Below are positions 36,541-47,390 of a stretch of DNA of 64,000 bases, in pieces. The notes below the pieces were generated by a model, which was not told the origin of the DNA, ran no database searches, and worked only from the letters and a program-made list of their open reading frames with translations. Source of the stretch: Lunularia cruciata (Eukaryota > Streptophyta > Marchantiopsida > Lunulariales > Lunulariaceae). Position 1 is the first letter of the stretch. The number at the start of each line of letters is the position of its first letter. Where the stretch lies: contig OX419755.1 in assembly GCA_948567375.1 (NCBI GenBank), forward strand, positions 20,279,001 through 20,343,000. Reading direction: 5' to 3'. A program made the position numbers and the translations under genes.

Positions 36541-37914
36541 CTACCGCAATAACACCTGGAGAGAAAAGGATCTTCCCTCCACCTTTGTCACATAAATCTC
36601 CAACACCGGCCTATCAGCAACCACAAAACGAGAGGAAAGTAAGGGTGCCGAGAGAGCATAACTACCCAAAAACGCTATAGGTGCCATCTCCTCCATAGAA
36701 AGCAAGCCAACCCCACCACATGAGATAGATAGAGCCATCTGTCTACGTACTAAATCCCCTGTCACACACTCAAAAGTCCTTGGTCCAATAATATCACCAA
36801 AGACTCCCATAATCCTCCTATCAAATGCTCGCAAACATGATAGGAAGGACGGTGAGAGGGGAACTGTACATATGAGGTAGGATGGTCGACAAGCAATACT
36901 GGAAGAGAGTATACCAAATGCAACCTGCGGATCTCCTAGTAATGGAAGGTCATCCACATGGAGAACATCCTCTACAAGGGCAGCGTCCAAGAAGAGTGTG
37001 ACAAAATCCTCCGATCCTACTGGCACTCCAAGAACACGAAGTCCATCTGTGGATGTGATACACCTCTCTGGAAGCTCAAGGTGGGGAGGGATACCTAAAG
37101 GGGACCGTGCCCTACACTTTGACACCTTGACTCTCAAGCCTACTAGATGTAGCTCGGTAGTCAAGTAGTCAAAGGCATGCCTAATCTGATCTACATGGCC
37201 TACGATGTGTGTATCATCTGCCAAGGAAGGAAATACACAACCTAACATGGCCAAAGTAGTAGATAGGAGAGCTCTAAAGTGAGCCATGGCAAATAAGGGC
37301 CCCCCCCAAAGGATCTTCCTAACGTGTACCAACAGCTGACTCCAAGACGGTGACTCCTTCCTGTGAACCACCATGTTGGTAGTAAAGGGAAGCAAGAGAG
37401 CCATAAAAAGACCGCACAAAAGGAATGAGACTTGCCAAGGATCCACCAGCCTCCCTAAGCTCTCTAATGATGGATGCACGTGAGATGCTATTAAAAGCGT
37501 TCTCAACATCCACCTATAGGACGACCCACTCCGGATGGATATCTAGGAGTGCTCTAATGCCTAGAGATATAGCCTCACATCCTCCAGGTGTAGCTACTCC
37601 AAACTGATTTGGACTAAGGTGTTGTCGAAAGTGAGAACGATGCTGAAGGACAATGGTACGACTAACCAACGCAAAAAGATCTCTCCAATAGCAATCGGTC
37701 TAATGCCTCTCGTGTCCTTCTCGATCACGAGAAGTCGACTAGCACCTAACACCCGACTAATAGACATAGGAATGTCTCCTCTCGCTACTGTTGTAGCCAC
37801 TTGAAACAACTTGGTAAAACCACTAGAAGGATAATCTGCTTGGAAGCAATCTCTAAGGTGCTCATAAACCATCCCTAACAAGCCTCCTAAGGAAAGGCGA
37901 GGGGCAGTGCACAA
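36541..37914 (-). pseudogene. Reverse transcriptase of copy A, broken
   Basis: Three overlapping frames cover the domain. Seen are KDTRGIRPIAIGE, then DVENAFNSISR (catalytic motif A), then a GTR...DPLGG block, then FPSLADDTHIVG (catalytic DD of motif C), VSKCRARSP and GLRVLGVPVGSEDF (thumb side). A TAG stop interrupts the GTRQGDP motif at 37319-37321. A run of eight C (37300-37307) shifts the frame just after it. Confidence 0.88.
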
Positions 37915-38463
37915 TGCTTGTGCAAATAGTGACCTATCAAGACATAAAGGCTACTTAGGCTGGTGATCTAAGACCTCTAGTGGTAGTCCCTCTACTGCTA
38001 TAGGATGCAATGAGCGTAGGGAAGAGATGGTCTCATCAGTAGGACTCGCTATAGACAAAGGGTGTAGCGCTCGTGCTGCTCTACTAAACTCTCCTACCTG
38101 ACCCAATGTCCTACATCGTCGTAATCGAGTGGGATATGTGGTATCATGTGGCAATGCTTGTCTCCTAAATTGTGTAGCCCTAACAGACTCCTCCTGAAGG
38201 GCTGCCCAATCCCCTACTCAGAATCGACAAAATCTAGCCGCCACCTCTCTATGCCCCGCACGTCCCCCTCTAGCATAACGAAGACACCATTGAGGGAGTA
38301 GGAGGAATAGGAACCACGCTAACTCGTCCAAGGGATCACGTGCCAAATGATCCAGTGGTAGGCAAAAAGCCTATCTAGCCTCATCATGGAGTGTGCGGAG
38401 TAGCCTATGGAATAGACGTGGACATGGAAAACTAGTCTCAAATAACCCCAAAATGCAACCCGC

Positions 38464-38814
38464 CTAAGAAGCTAACCACTCCCCCGACTCAATCGGTATC
38501 CCTGGAACGATCAACAAAGGTATAGAAGAAGCGTGCGTAATCCTGAGTATCACTACTGTCGGTGTGGTTTCTCGTCTCACATGGGCATCCCAAGTGGTCC
38601 AATCATAGTCCTTGTGCATCCTTCCCATATGGGTCTTTACCCCTTGCGAGGTAAAGCGTCGGTGACACACCGGGCGTGGTGTATCCCGACCCGCTCTAGG
38701 CGACCCCACATGGGAAGATGTAGCCTTGGCTAGCACAAGAATAGTGATAGTAACACATGATACTCCTCTCCATATCTCCCCATATTTGCAAAACCACAAC
38801 CCCTCACATCCCAA
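38464..38814 (-). pseudogene. N-terminal zinc-finger region of copy A
   Basis: A 116-codon frame contains PVCHRRFTSQG followed by VKTHMGRMH, the C2H2 finger pattern with the first cysteine replaced by arginine. N-terminal C2H2 fingers that contact target DNA are usual in R2-like elements. A stop follows at the end of the frame. Confidence 0.65.
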
Positions 38815-38830
38815 CTCGCATAAGAAAACA

Positions 38831-39261
38831 ATCTCTCCAAACCCTAAAATCTATAAGCTCTCATAACTTTCAATTTCCATCTCCAAAATTTTCAAATTAA
38901 ATTCCCATGGAACGTAATCATGAAAACCAAGAGATTGGAAATGAAAATTTACAACCCATCACTCTCAATGTATAATGATCACTCTCAACCCTAAAAAAGC
39001 TAAAAATCTTCATAACTTTCCACTCCATTCTCCAAAGTCTTCAATCTAGGTGCCAATAGAACCAAAATTGAAAAATGAAGAGAATCAACTATTCACTTGA
39101 ATGTTACATGTTAGAGAGCACTCAGAAATTATCAAAATTTTCTCACGTCTCTTCCTCTCCTCTCCCGTCTCCACACTTTCCCGCAGCTCCTCAATGCATT
39201 AGTATCCAAAAGAACCGAGGGTGGGAGAAATGAGAAATATGCACAAAATTATAAACATTTT
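38831..39261. other. No gene seen
   Basis: AT-rich sequence between copies of the non-LTR family with no coding frame. It may include the 5' untranslated part of copy A. Confidence 0.45.
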
Positions 39262-39404
39262 GTCAAAAAAAGTGACCCATCAAGCTAGACAAGGGCAAAA
39301 CAATGGGGCTAAGCCCCAATAGCATTCGATCTGAGCAATCTACCCTACCGCACCCAATAGGAACTAGTATAATAGGAAGTAGTAAATTTTCTTTCACTAA
39401 TGGG
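39262..39404 (-). mobile_element. 3' fragment of the REL-type family (copy H)
   Basis: Matches the 3' untranslated part of copy A in the same orientation: GACCCATCAAGC, GGGGCTAAGCCCCAATAG, ATCTACCCTACCGCACC. The terminal ACGCGGTCGCC is missing, so this copy has lost its 3' end, perhaps through the neighbouring insertion that begins at about 39405. Confidence 0.7.
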
Positions 39405-40672
39405 AAAAGGCGACCACATAGAACACATGAAGGATGGGAAGACCACATCAAGCGGTCCAAGGGAGAGACAAAAGAGGTAAAATGGGGCTATGTTTCAACA
39501 ATATCAATATGCAAAATCTGCACTACAACATTAAAGGTATTCAAGCTATGCTTGTTGTAAGGTATACAAACTACTTGAGCATCCAAAGAAACATTACCTA
39601 GAGTGATTGCTCTCTTATAGATTGCACAAACCAATGCTCTCTGTAGAGCAATAAGCACACTCTATCTAAAGTATACTACAAAGTATGAAAGTGAAAGTGG
39701 TAACCCTGGTGTCTAATATGATAAGCTCTCATGCACTCCCTAAAAAATGTGGTGAATGTTGTATCCATCGTTGCATATAACTCCAAGGCTAGAGGAACAA
39801 AGAGGTGACCTTGTTGTATATCACTATATTTGGAAACCTTACGTGTTGCTACCCTATTTCATTGGTTATCCATATAATACCAATAGTTAGACATATTATT
39901 AGCTATAGTTGAAAATTGGCTTAGTAATATCTGGAAGTATGTTATGTATGATGGGCTAGATAGATCAAATAGAGATGTCACCAAAAGAGTACTCCTACTA
40001 ATATGGTAGGAGTTGAAAATAGCCTGGGAACTTTGGAGCCAATTTTGGATGCCTAAATGGATAGATAAGATCTAAAAATTGTGCAGATTCCTCCCCCCCT
40101 AAAAACAAAGGAAAGGTTGACCTTCCCTCCCCCTTGGTTTGTCTCATCAAGAGCTTTCCAACGGTACCTCACCCATACGATTTGGAGATTCTTACAAGAA
40201 GATTCCCTCTGATCAAAGGTGGTTGACCAACCAATTAGGATCAGGATAGCCATGTCACCCATGCATGCAACTAATCTATGGGTAGAAATCATTGACATGT
40301 CATCCATCCATGTATCTGATCCAAGGGTGGAGTTTCTTTCGGGGTAGTCCCCTTTGCTACATAGTACAATCAAGGTGCTCCTTTGGGACATCGGAGGTTT
40401 GAGTGTGAAATTGTGTGTTTCTTATTTGGTATTTCTCTTCAGGTCTCCTATGCTTGGAGTATTACAATCCAAGAGGATGAGTAATCACTCCTTCCAAAAC
40501 TGCATCACGTGTAGAGTTTGTAATCACAACATCTGCCATTGTCACTTGATCATCTCAGACCAAGTATAAGTATGTTCTAACACATGCCGTCTGCAAAGAA
40601 TAGGAACGCTCTGTCCAAGCAAGATATCCACTTTCCTGTGCCATAGCAAACACTACATGTTACCCTCTATTC
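39405..40672 (-). mobile_element. 3' part of the REL-type family (copy B), split by a solo LTR
   Basis: Parallel to copy A from its 3' end (GGCGACCACATAG) through the untranslated region into the endonuclease domain, ending near 40672. The alignment runs 39405-39872, jumps over 39873-40466 (a solo LTR), and resumes with the text that follows ATCCA in copy A (AAGGGGATGGGTAATCAC there, AGAGGATGAGTAATCAC here). It is 5'-truncated and has many transitions relative to copy A. Confidence 0.85.
39873..40466 (+). mobile_element. Solo LTR, family S, copy 4, nested in copy B
   Basis: 594 bp starting TATAATACCAATAG (TG changed to TA) and ending GAGTATTACA. It is flanked by perfect 5-bp duplications ATCCA (39868-39872 and 40467-40471). 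The empty site is visible in copy A at 35953-35957, where the same ATCCA stands once in matching context. Confidence 0.93.
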
Positions 40673-42690
40673 TCCATAAGGACACAATGTCATATGGTCC
40701 AATGTTGCATTAATCATCTTTCATTAATAGCAATAGATAGTTAGACGGTCAGTAGTTGAACAGCTAGACTAAAGTAGGAAGCATCTCAACTAAGTTGTTG
40801 GTTAGACACTTTATTAATTGTTGTGTGTAACTTTTCTAGCTCAACAATGAACACTAGAAATTTAGCTAGTGTGGAAAATCAACTAAGTCATCGTTCATCT
40901 TAGAAATTTGGAGTACTATTCTAAATATTTTTTCTAGTATATAATAAACCTTAGAAAACTTAGCTAGAGTAATCGCTATGTCTCTAGCTTGCTCTGCAAT
41001 TAAGTGATGTTTGATATTTACCCAACATCTTGCAATTTACAATGAATTAATTGAATATAGGTATATTTATCAGGTAAATATTAATATAACAATTAATAAT
41101 TAAGCTAAAGTAATAAATCATTTATAAAAATTATTTATTAAAGTGTATAGACAGAAACGGAAATAGTAAAGGAGAAAAATACAATGAAGAAATTATTATC
41201 ACCTAGATGAAAATATTATTACTCATATTTGAGAAATAACCATGAAGAAGAAATAAAATATTCACACTTTACTTCTTTATCTTTCCACCAAATGTTTTAA
41301 ATATTTTTCAAAGGTACAAAAAATCAAATCTAATTATAACTTGAAGACGAGTTAGATCGTCTTTTTGATAATAAACTCCCTTGACACATAAAAACTTACA
41401 AGAGAGTAAATCTTCCTGATATCTGATATCTCTACAAAGAACTATGTCAAGCAAGTTGTCTTACGAGGATCCCGGTTGCTAGTATTTTGATATGTATGTC
41501 TATTACTAACAAATAAAAATATAATGATTTATAACAACTGCTATTAATAATCATATCAAGCAATGCAATGCAATGAGAATCATGGTTTTTTTTTTCTCAA
41601 GTAGATAGCGCTCATAAAGAGAACTTGATAGGATAAAGCAATTTGGTAATCCATCTCTAAGTGATCATAGTTAAATGCAGGTTTGTATTGTGTTTAGTAT
41701 GATACAGACCACGTAAGGAATGCGGTTGGTGGGATTCCATTATTCTTGATCATCCACATAATATTAATTTATTATGTAAAATAATTGTTAAAAATTATTT
41801 TTTATATTTTATAATTATACTAATTACGTTACTTATCTTTTTAATATGTTAAAGGTTAAATTATATAGCAATATCTTGCCTTGCGGATAATAGTATAATA
41901 TAGAATAATTGAGTATTTTTGAATGTGAAAATAATATCAGTGAGACACCTGAGGTATAGGATAAAAAATTGGTAATCATGTTAATTTTGTACTTATTGAT
42001 ATGCATATTAATATTAGTATTCTGTGATTAACTAGAATACCAATCTTTTTTATCTTTTAAAATACATTATTCTATAAAAAATTCAGATATTAGAGAAATC
42101 ATATTTTTTATTTCATTATACCATTATATGTCAAATATTTAATTTTACATATTTAATCAATTTTAAAAATTTAACTACATTGTCAGAATAAAAATAGATG
42201 TCTTATCATTCAACTAGTTTAAGAGCAAGTGAAATATTCAGAGGCAAACTACATTCTGCATGATATGAAGAATACTCAAAGCTTGAGGTAATTTGTTAGC
42301 TACTTTACAAGTCTACAGGACTGCATTAATTTTCACATTTAGGTTAGATTAACTATCTTCCACTAACTTTTTCTTCCAAATTTGTGATATATATCTTCTT
42401 AAAATAATTTTTATATTTTTGAAATTCATATAATAATCTCTTTTGGATTATGTAGATGGTAATCAATCACTACTACCTTCTTTGGAAGAAAATTAGAATC
42501 ATGAAATGCTTAGATCAACATACTTATAAAAAGGATGACACCAAATTCCAAAATAATCATACCTTAAATTTTTTTCAGAACATAAATAGAAAGGAAATAA
42601 TTAAATTAGTTCCTGTTCCAGTTTATTTATCAGAAATTGTGGTACTCGATAATAAGGTAATGAAAGAAGAGAGAGTGTGTTATTAATTCT
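40673..42690. other. Strongly AT-rich region without recognisable gene
   Basis: Clearly richer in A and T than its flanks, with homopolymer runs and scattered stops in all frames. One 76-codon plus-strand frame (42456-42686) has a composition expected from AT-rich sequence and no motif. Could be very old mobile-element remains, or transferred DNA. Confidence 0.5.
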
Positions 42691-42703
42691 ACTAATTTTG
42701 TTT

Positions 42704-42754
42704 GATGGGGTCTTCCCATCCTTCATTTTTCCTACGCGGTCCTACCTTTTCATC
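42704..42754 (+). mobile_element. 51-nt insertion of the non-LTR 3' terminus (copy F)
   Basis: Begins GATGGGGTCTTCCCATCC and contains TTTTTCCTACGCGGTC, the terminal piece of copies A and C, and nothing upstream of it. It is bordered by direct repeats ATTTTGTTT (42695-42703 and 42755-42763), as expected for a target-site duplication. Confidence 0.75.
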
Positions 42755-42763
42755 ATTTTGTTT

Positions 42764-45079
42764 TAAAATTGTATATGTGTAATCAACTTACATATCCCTC
42801 ACTGTAATTTTTTTTAAAATTTTAAGTTTGGGAATCCTTATTATAGCATAGAATTTTGAGAAGACTAATTATTTTATTATTAGCGGATATTTACAATTAT
42901 ATTATATATAATATTATCCTTTAATAAATACACTTTATTAGAGGATTTTGTAATTTTACAACGATATAATCTTGTATATAATGTCAATTGCATAGAGCTG
43001 ACTTAAGAACCAAAGAAATCAAATCAAATTCGGGAGATAAATATTATTATACGAAAGGTAGAGAAATCTAAAAGTTGTTTGTGTCCACCTGGTAAGCTTC
43101 AACGTGATCTTCGTAATATGCCTATACTATTGCGTAAGTGGACAGAACCAATCTTCATGTTGGTTTCATCCACTCATGTAGAGTCAAATTCTTACCTTTT
43201 CATGTCCACGCAAGAGTAACATCGTACTCTCGTTTTACTTTGGAGCATCCACCTGTCATTATAACTCGAAGAGACACCTTATTCATCCATTATGAAACTA
43301 TGCCGAACAAATGATAGCTAGACACTTGGGTACCTTGCATTTGAGCAAGTTCACATCCCAGCAAAGGCACGCGGAGTAGAGGAACTTGTGCAAACCAAAC
43401 AGGAAAGGTGAAAAAGGGAAAGATCGACAACTCAACTAAGAAGGAAGTGAAGTGACCAATGTAGTCAACGAATGTGAAGGTGTATTCGTTGTTGCTGTAG
43501 TAGCTCTTTCCTCGAGGAGACTCAAAGACAGTAGCAAGAAGTGGAGATGGTTAGAAATCAAGTCAAGTCAAAACACTTAGTCCAAGCCTAAAGGCGTAAT
43601 TTGGATGTGAACAATTCAACACGTGTGCAAGAACTCCAGGAAATATCTATAACTCACCTGCAGTTGACTGACACTGCGTCCATGTTGGCGATAAGAAAAG
43701 TAAACTCCACTGTCTACGCCATGGCATCTTCTTCTTCTGCAGACATCAATCCTCGAGTGCATTGGTCTTTTTTACTGTTGGATCGATTCTGTCGCATTCT
43801 GGTATTTAACGCAGTATTGGAGTTGTTTACTGCTCCATTCTTTCGTCGGGTTGTTGTATTCATCCCAGAGGTGAATAGCAGATTGACTACTGTGCAATGC
43901 AGCAAGCTAAAGTCCATTCTTAGCGTGCTTTCTCGTTCTCTAGGTTAGCAAATCGTCACGTTGTACTTCATAGTTGTGGACCTGACCGAGACAAGAGGGT
44001 TACTTTTGTGTCTCGGAATGTAGATCATCAGAATTCCACTGCCCTTTTGGACACAACAGACTTCTCCAGTAGGTGTAAGATTCACAACTACTTTGAGCTG
44101 AAAGTTGGATCCACTCTCCAACTTCCATGAACTTTGATGCTCTACAGAAAGAGTCAACCTACCACGGTGACTAAACTTCCCACTGGCGCTCTACATTTGA
44201 GATCCTTTGTTCGCCTCGCCTCTTTTAGGATATCTCTAACGAGCTTTCACATTACACGTTAATCTGTGAATCTGTGAAGAGGACACCTCACTCACCTCAC
44301 CAGTATGGTGCATTTCTTCACGATTAAATGCATTAAAGTGCACCCAAGTAGACACGTGAAGATCTCACACGAAGCAGCCTGAAGCCCATAGATTGCTGAT
44401 TTCTCTACATGATCAACTCACTCTGTACGGTATTGTAAGACACGCGTCCTGAATATCAACATTCCAGCATTGAAAACTGATGTTTCTGTACATTTATTGA
44501 GGATGCCATCAGAGACTCAGCGAAGAAAATCGCATCTAAACAAGTACTCTCGTGCAGTTCGTTCATGAGTTTTCATCAACAACACAACTTTTAATCTACA
44601 GTAGTAAGAATTGGTGTACTGCTTGGTTAGCTTAGGAGGGATTAACTTTAGCTTGTGTAATTTCATCTTATCCCATCATCCTTGAATGCAAGCGTTTTAT
44701 TTTACCGTATTTACAAAGTCATCGTATGTATGAACAATGAGGATTTGTACCTCACTTGAGTATGCTATTAAAGCAATAATGCACTCACCAATTTATATGT
44801 ATCATATCCATTTGAAAGCGTTGTTATTGCTCGGATAGAACGTCCAATTCTCCGGAGTTCATTCATCCATTTTGACAATGAATGTTTGGTATCACGTATA
44901 TGCAGAAATACAACCAAAGAAAACTACTCTTTGAAACAGTGTGCACAAATACTGCCCCTACTTCTATGGCTGAATCTTTGTACACCACAAATAAAGAGAT
45001 AAAGGCGTACTACCGCTCTATACAATCTCACAATGCCGTTTTATGGGCTCTCTGCTTGAATCACAACGAATAAGCTTTC
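42764..45079. other. No gene supported
   Basis: Composition becomes balanced from about 43080. A 115-codon plus-strand frame (43601-43948) and its antisense frame (43714-43917) exist but show no family motif and no splice structure. I do not call a gene. Confidence 0.45.
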
Positions 45080-45084
45080 CATCC

Positions 45085-45185
45085 TATGCATAAAACACAA
45101 GAGGTAAAATGGTGCTAAGCCTTTATAGTATCGATACTTGAAATCAATACTATTGCACCTCAGATATCAATATATCTTAGATAAT
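45085..45185 (-). mobile_element. Short 3' fragment of the REL-type family
   Basis: GAGGTAAAATGGTGCTAAGC followed by AGTATCGATAC and CTATTGCACCT corresponds to the 3' untranslated part of copies B, D and H. It is short and diverged, so the boundaries are approximate. Confidence 0.5.
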
Positions 45186-45479
45186 CAGGAGTCCTTCTTT
45201 GCACATGTTCCATTCCACTCTACTTCCTCAATAGATTTGCTATCCAAATTAGTCTCTTAGCATCTATGGGATTGATTCTCTCCAAATATTATAAATTTTT
45301 GTTTTCTTATTCTCTTTGCTTTTGTCAACATATTGCCTCAAGTTAGGTGTCCCTTGGAGTAGCTTGTCTGTTTGGTTTTTTTTTCTACTATCTCTCTCAA
45401 AGGAGGTTTAAGGTGTGCACCACATTCCTATTGGGGATGTCTTTTGCATTTAGTCTTCCACACTATTTGCTTATAATTA

Positions 45480-47390
45480 TGACACTCTTTTTCTTCCTTC
45501 TCTCCATCAGTGTGTATGGTTATATCAAAATATTGTACAATGGTTATTGCAGGTATTCAAGCATCCTTAGACATCCATCTAATATTAAGTGGTGATCCAA
45601 GTTGATGTCTCCAATGTCTTCTATATTATCTCTTATTTAACATTTTTCCATGCTCTTTACTCAGTTTGAGATCACATCCACTCCTTGATCCTTTTTATTT
45701 GTACCTTTTATGGTACAGAGAAACCTTTGTTGTATAACCACCAAACTAATTTAGGAGAGTTTATACAATCCGCATCCATCGAGTGCACATGGCAAGGAGA
45801 TCCCTTTGGGAGTGTCTCTCTTTGTCATAGCACATTACACGGCTTTATAAGAGGTGACAATAGCTTTTCCTTCCTATCTTTTCCCATTCTTCAAACAACA
45901 TTCATATTGTGTGTCCTTCGGAAGATGTGGTTTAAGTTTTTTTTACTTTCAAACTCAACTTAAAGACTTGGGTTTACAAGTCCATATTCATAAAATAAAA
46001 AAGTTGTGGAGCACACGCATGGTCCTCAATCAATAATACCAAGAACTGGACACATCATTTAGAGGTGAAAATTGGCTTGGTAACATCTGGAAGAATGTTA
46101 TGTATGATGTGCTAGGTAGATCAGATAGAGGTGTCACCAAAAAAGTATTTCTATTAATAAAGCAAGAGCCAAAAATAGCCTAAATTTGTAATACCAACAG
46201 CTAAACATATGATCCAAAGGTGAAAATTGGCTTGGTAACATCTAGAAGGATTTTATGTATGGTGGGCTAGGTATATCAGATAGAGGTGTCACCAAAAGAT
46301 AGCTTTATCAATAGGGCAAGAGTCAAAAATAGCCTAGAAACTTCATAGCCGATTTTGGATGCCTAAACAAATGAATTAGATTTCAAAAATGTGCAAGTAC
46401 AAGTGTCTTCCCTCCCCCAAGCTTTTCTCATTGAGAGCTTCTCAACAGTACCTCACCACATGATTTGGAGATTCTTATAGGAAGATTCTATAAAGATTCC
46501 CTTTGGTCAAAGATGGTCTAATCAACCAGATAGGATCAAAACAGACATGTTACCCATGCATGTACAAGTGTCTTCTCTCCCCCAAGATTTTCTCATTGAG
46601 AGCTTCTCAACAGTACCTCACCCACATGATTTGGAGATTCCTATAGGAAGATTCTATAAAGATTCACTTTGGTCAAAGATGGTCTGATCAACAAGATAGG
46701 ATCAAAACAGACATGTCACCCATGCATGCAACTAATCTAAAGGTAGAGTTTCCTGACATGTCATCAATCCATATATCTGATCCAGGGGTGGAGCTTCATT
46801 CGTGGAAGTCCCCCTTGCTATATAATACAATCAAGTTGCTCCTTTGGTGCATCAAGAGATTGAGTGCAAAGCTTTGTGTTTTCTCTTGTGTTTATTATTT
46901 CTCCTGTTTTCTCTTGTGTTTATTACACATCCCTCTAACTTCCCACCAAGATTCCAATTCCTCGTAGGTAGCTTGATAGTTTTGGGCTCTCTTTTGGGAT
47001 AGGAGGACTTTTGCATATAGGTTCTTACATGAGGGGTGTCCTTTTTTGTTAAGAACTATTATTATTGTGGATTCAACCTCTTATGCCTTCTAGTCATATC
47101 TTCATTTGGCTCACAACTTATTGTCAAGTCCTTCATGCACTTCACTCCCCAAGTTTATTGACTTTGTATCTCTATATCTTAGGAAGATTCAAGTGGGTCT
47201 ATGAACGTATGCACAATCATACACTTACCAACATGTTCATTGATGCACCACTACTTGAATAAGATCTTTTTGTGATAGGAAAGGCTCTATAGCCTAGCTC
47301 CATGCCTCTTCCTTGATTGATGACTTCATGTTTACTTATGAGGAGTTTACCACCATTGTGTGCTTGAGGTTAGATCTCCCAAATCCAACT
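45480..47390 (+). pseudogene. Second, more decayed non-LTR reverse transcriptase (copy E), split by a solo LTR
   Basis: Across shifting plus-strand frames one can read GIQASLDIH, QVDVSNVFYIIS (motif A), LILFICTFYG, a CTWQGDPFGS block, FPSYLFP (just before the lost catalytic DD), and LKDLGLQVHIHK up to 46031. The solo LTR 46032-46927 then intervenes. After it the reading continues as FQFLVGSLIVLGSLLG with EDF, and as SYLHLAHNLLSSPS, matching GLRVLGVPVGSEDF and the RPSYL region of copy A. It is far too damaged to function. Confidence 0.78.
46032..46927 (+). mobile_element. Solo LTR, family S, copy 5, composite
   Basis: Starts AATAATACC, which corresponds to TGTAATACC, and ends TTATTACA. A second TGTAATACC start occurs at 46187, so the first ~155 bp are a repeated 5' block. 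A further internal duplication of about 165 bp covers roughly 46397-46560 and 46561-46725 (each with CTTCTCAACAGTACCTCACC). Flanks CAATC and CATCC agree at only three of five positions. It interrupts the reverse transcriptase relic E. Confidence 0.8.

Larger units (their letters stand above)
35493..38830 (-). mobile_element. REL-type non-LTR retrotransposon, copy A (most complete)
   Basis: Minus-strand order from the 5' side is zinc-finger remnant (38600-38720), reverse transcriptase (about 38000-36650), a Cys/His segment (CECGSTLDGPPLH, about 36190-36250), a restriction-like endonuclease (36170-35750), then a 3' untranslated end finishing ACGCGGTCGCCTTTT. This is the architecture of single-ORF, REL-bearing non-LTR elements (the R2/NeSL/Utopia type), not of plant L1 elements with an AP endonuclease. 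Stops and frameshifts break it into several frames, so it is inactive. The 5' end is not sharply defined. Confidence 0.85.

Noticed and set aside
43601-43948. 115-codon plus-strand frame with a hydrophobic middle
   Set aside because: No family motif, no splice context, and an equally good antisense frame. Not enough to call a gene.
45347-45595. 82-codon frame looking like a multi-span membrane protein
   Set aside because: Hydrophobicity comes from T-rich text. The 3' part reads in another frame as the start of the RT relic (GIQASLDIH, then QVDVSNVF).
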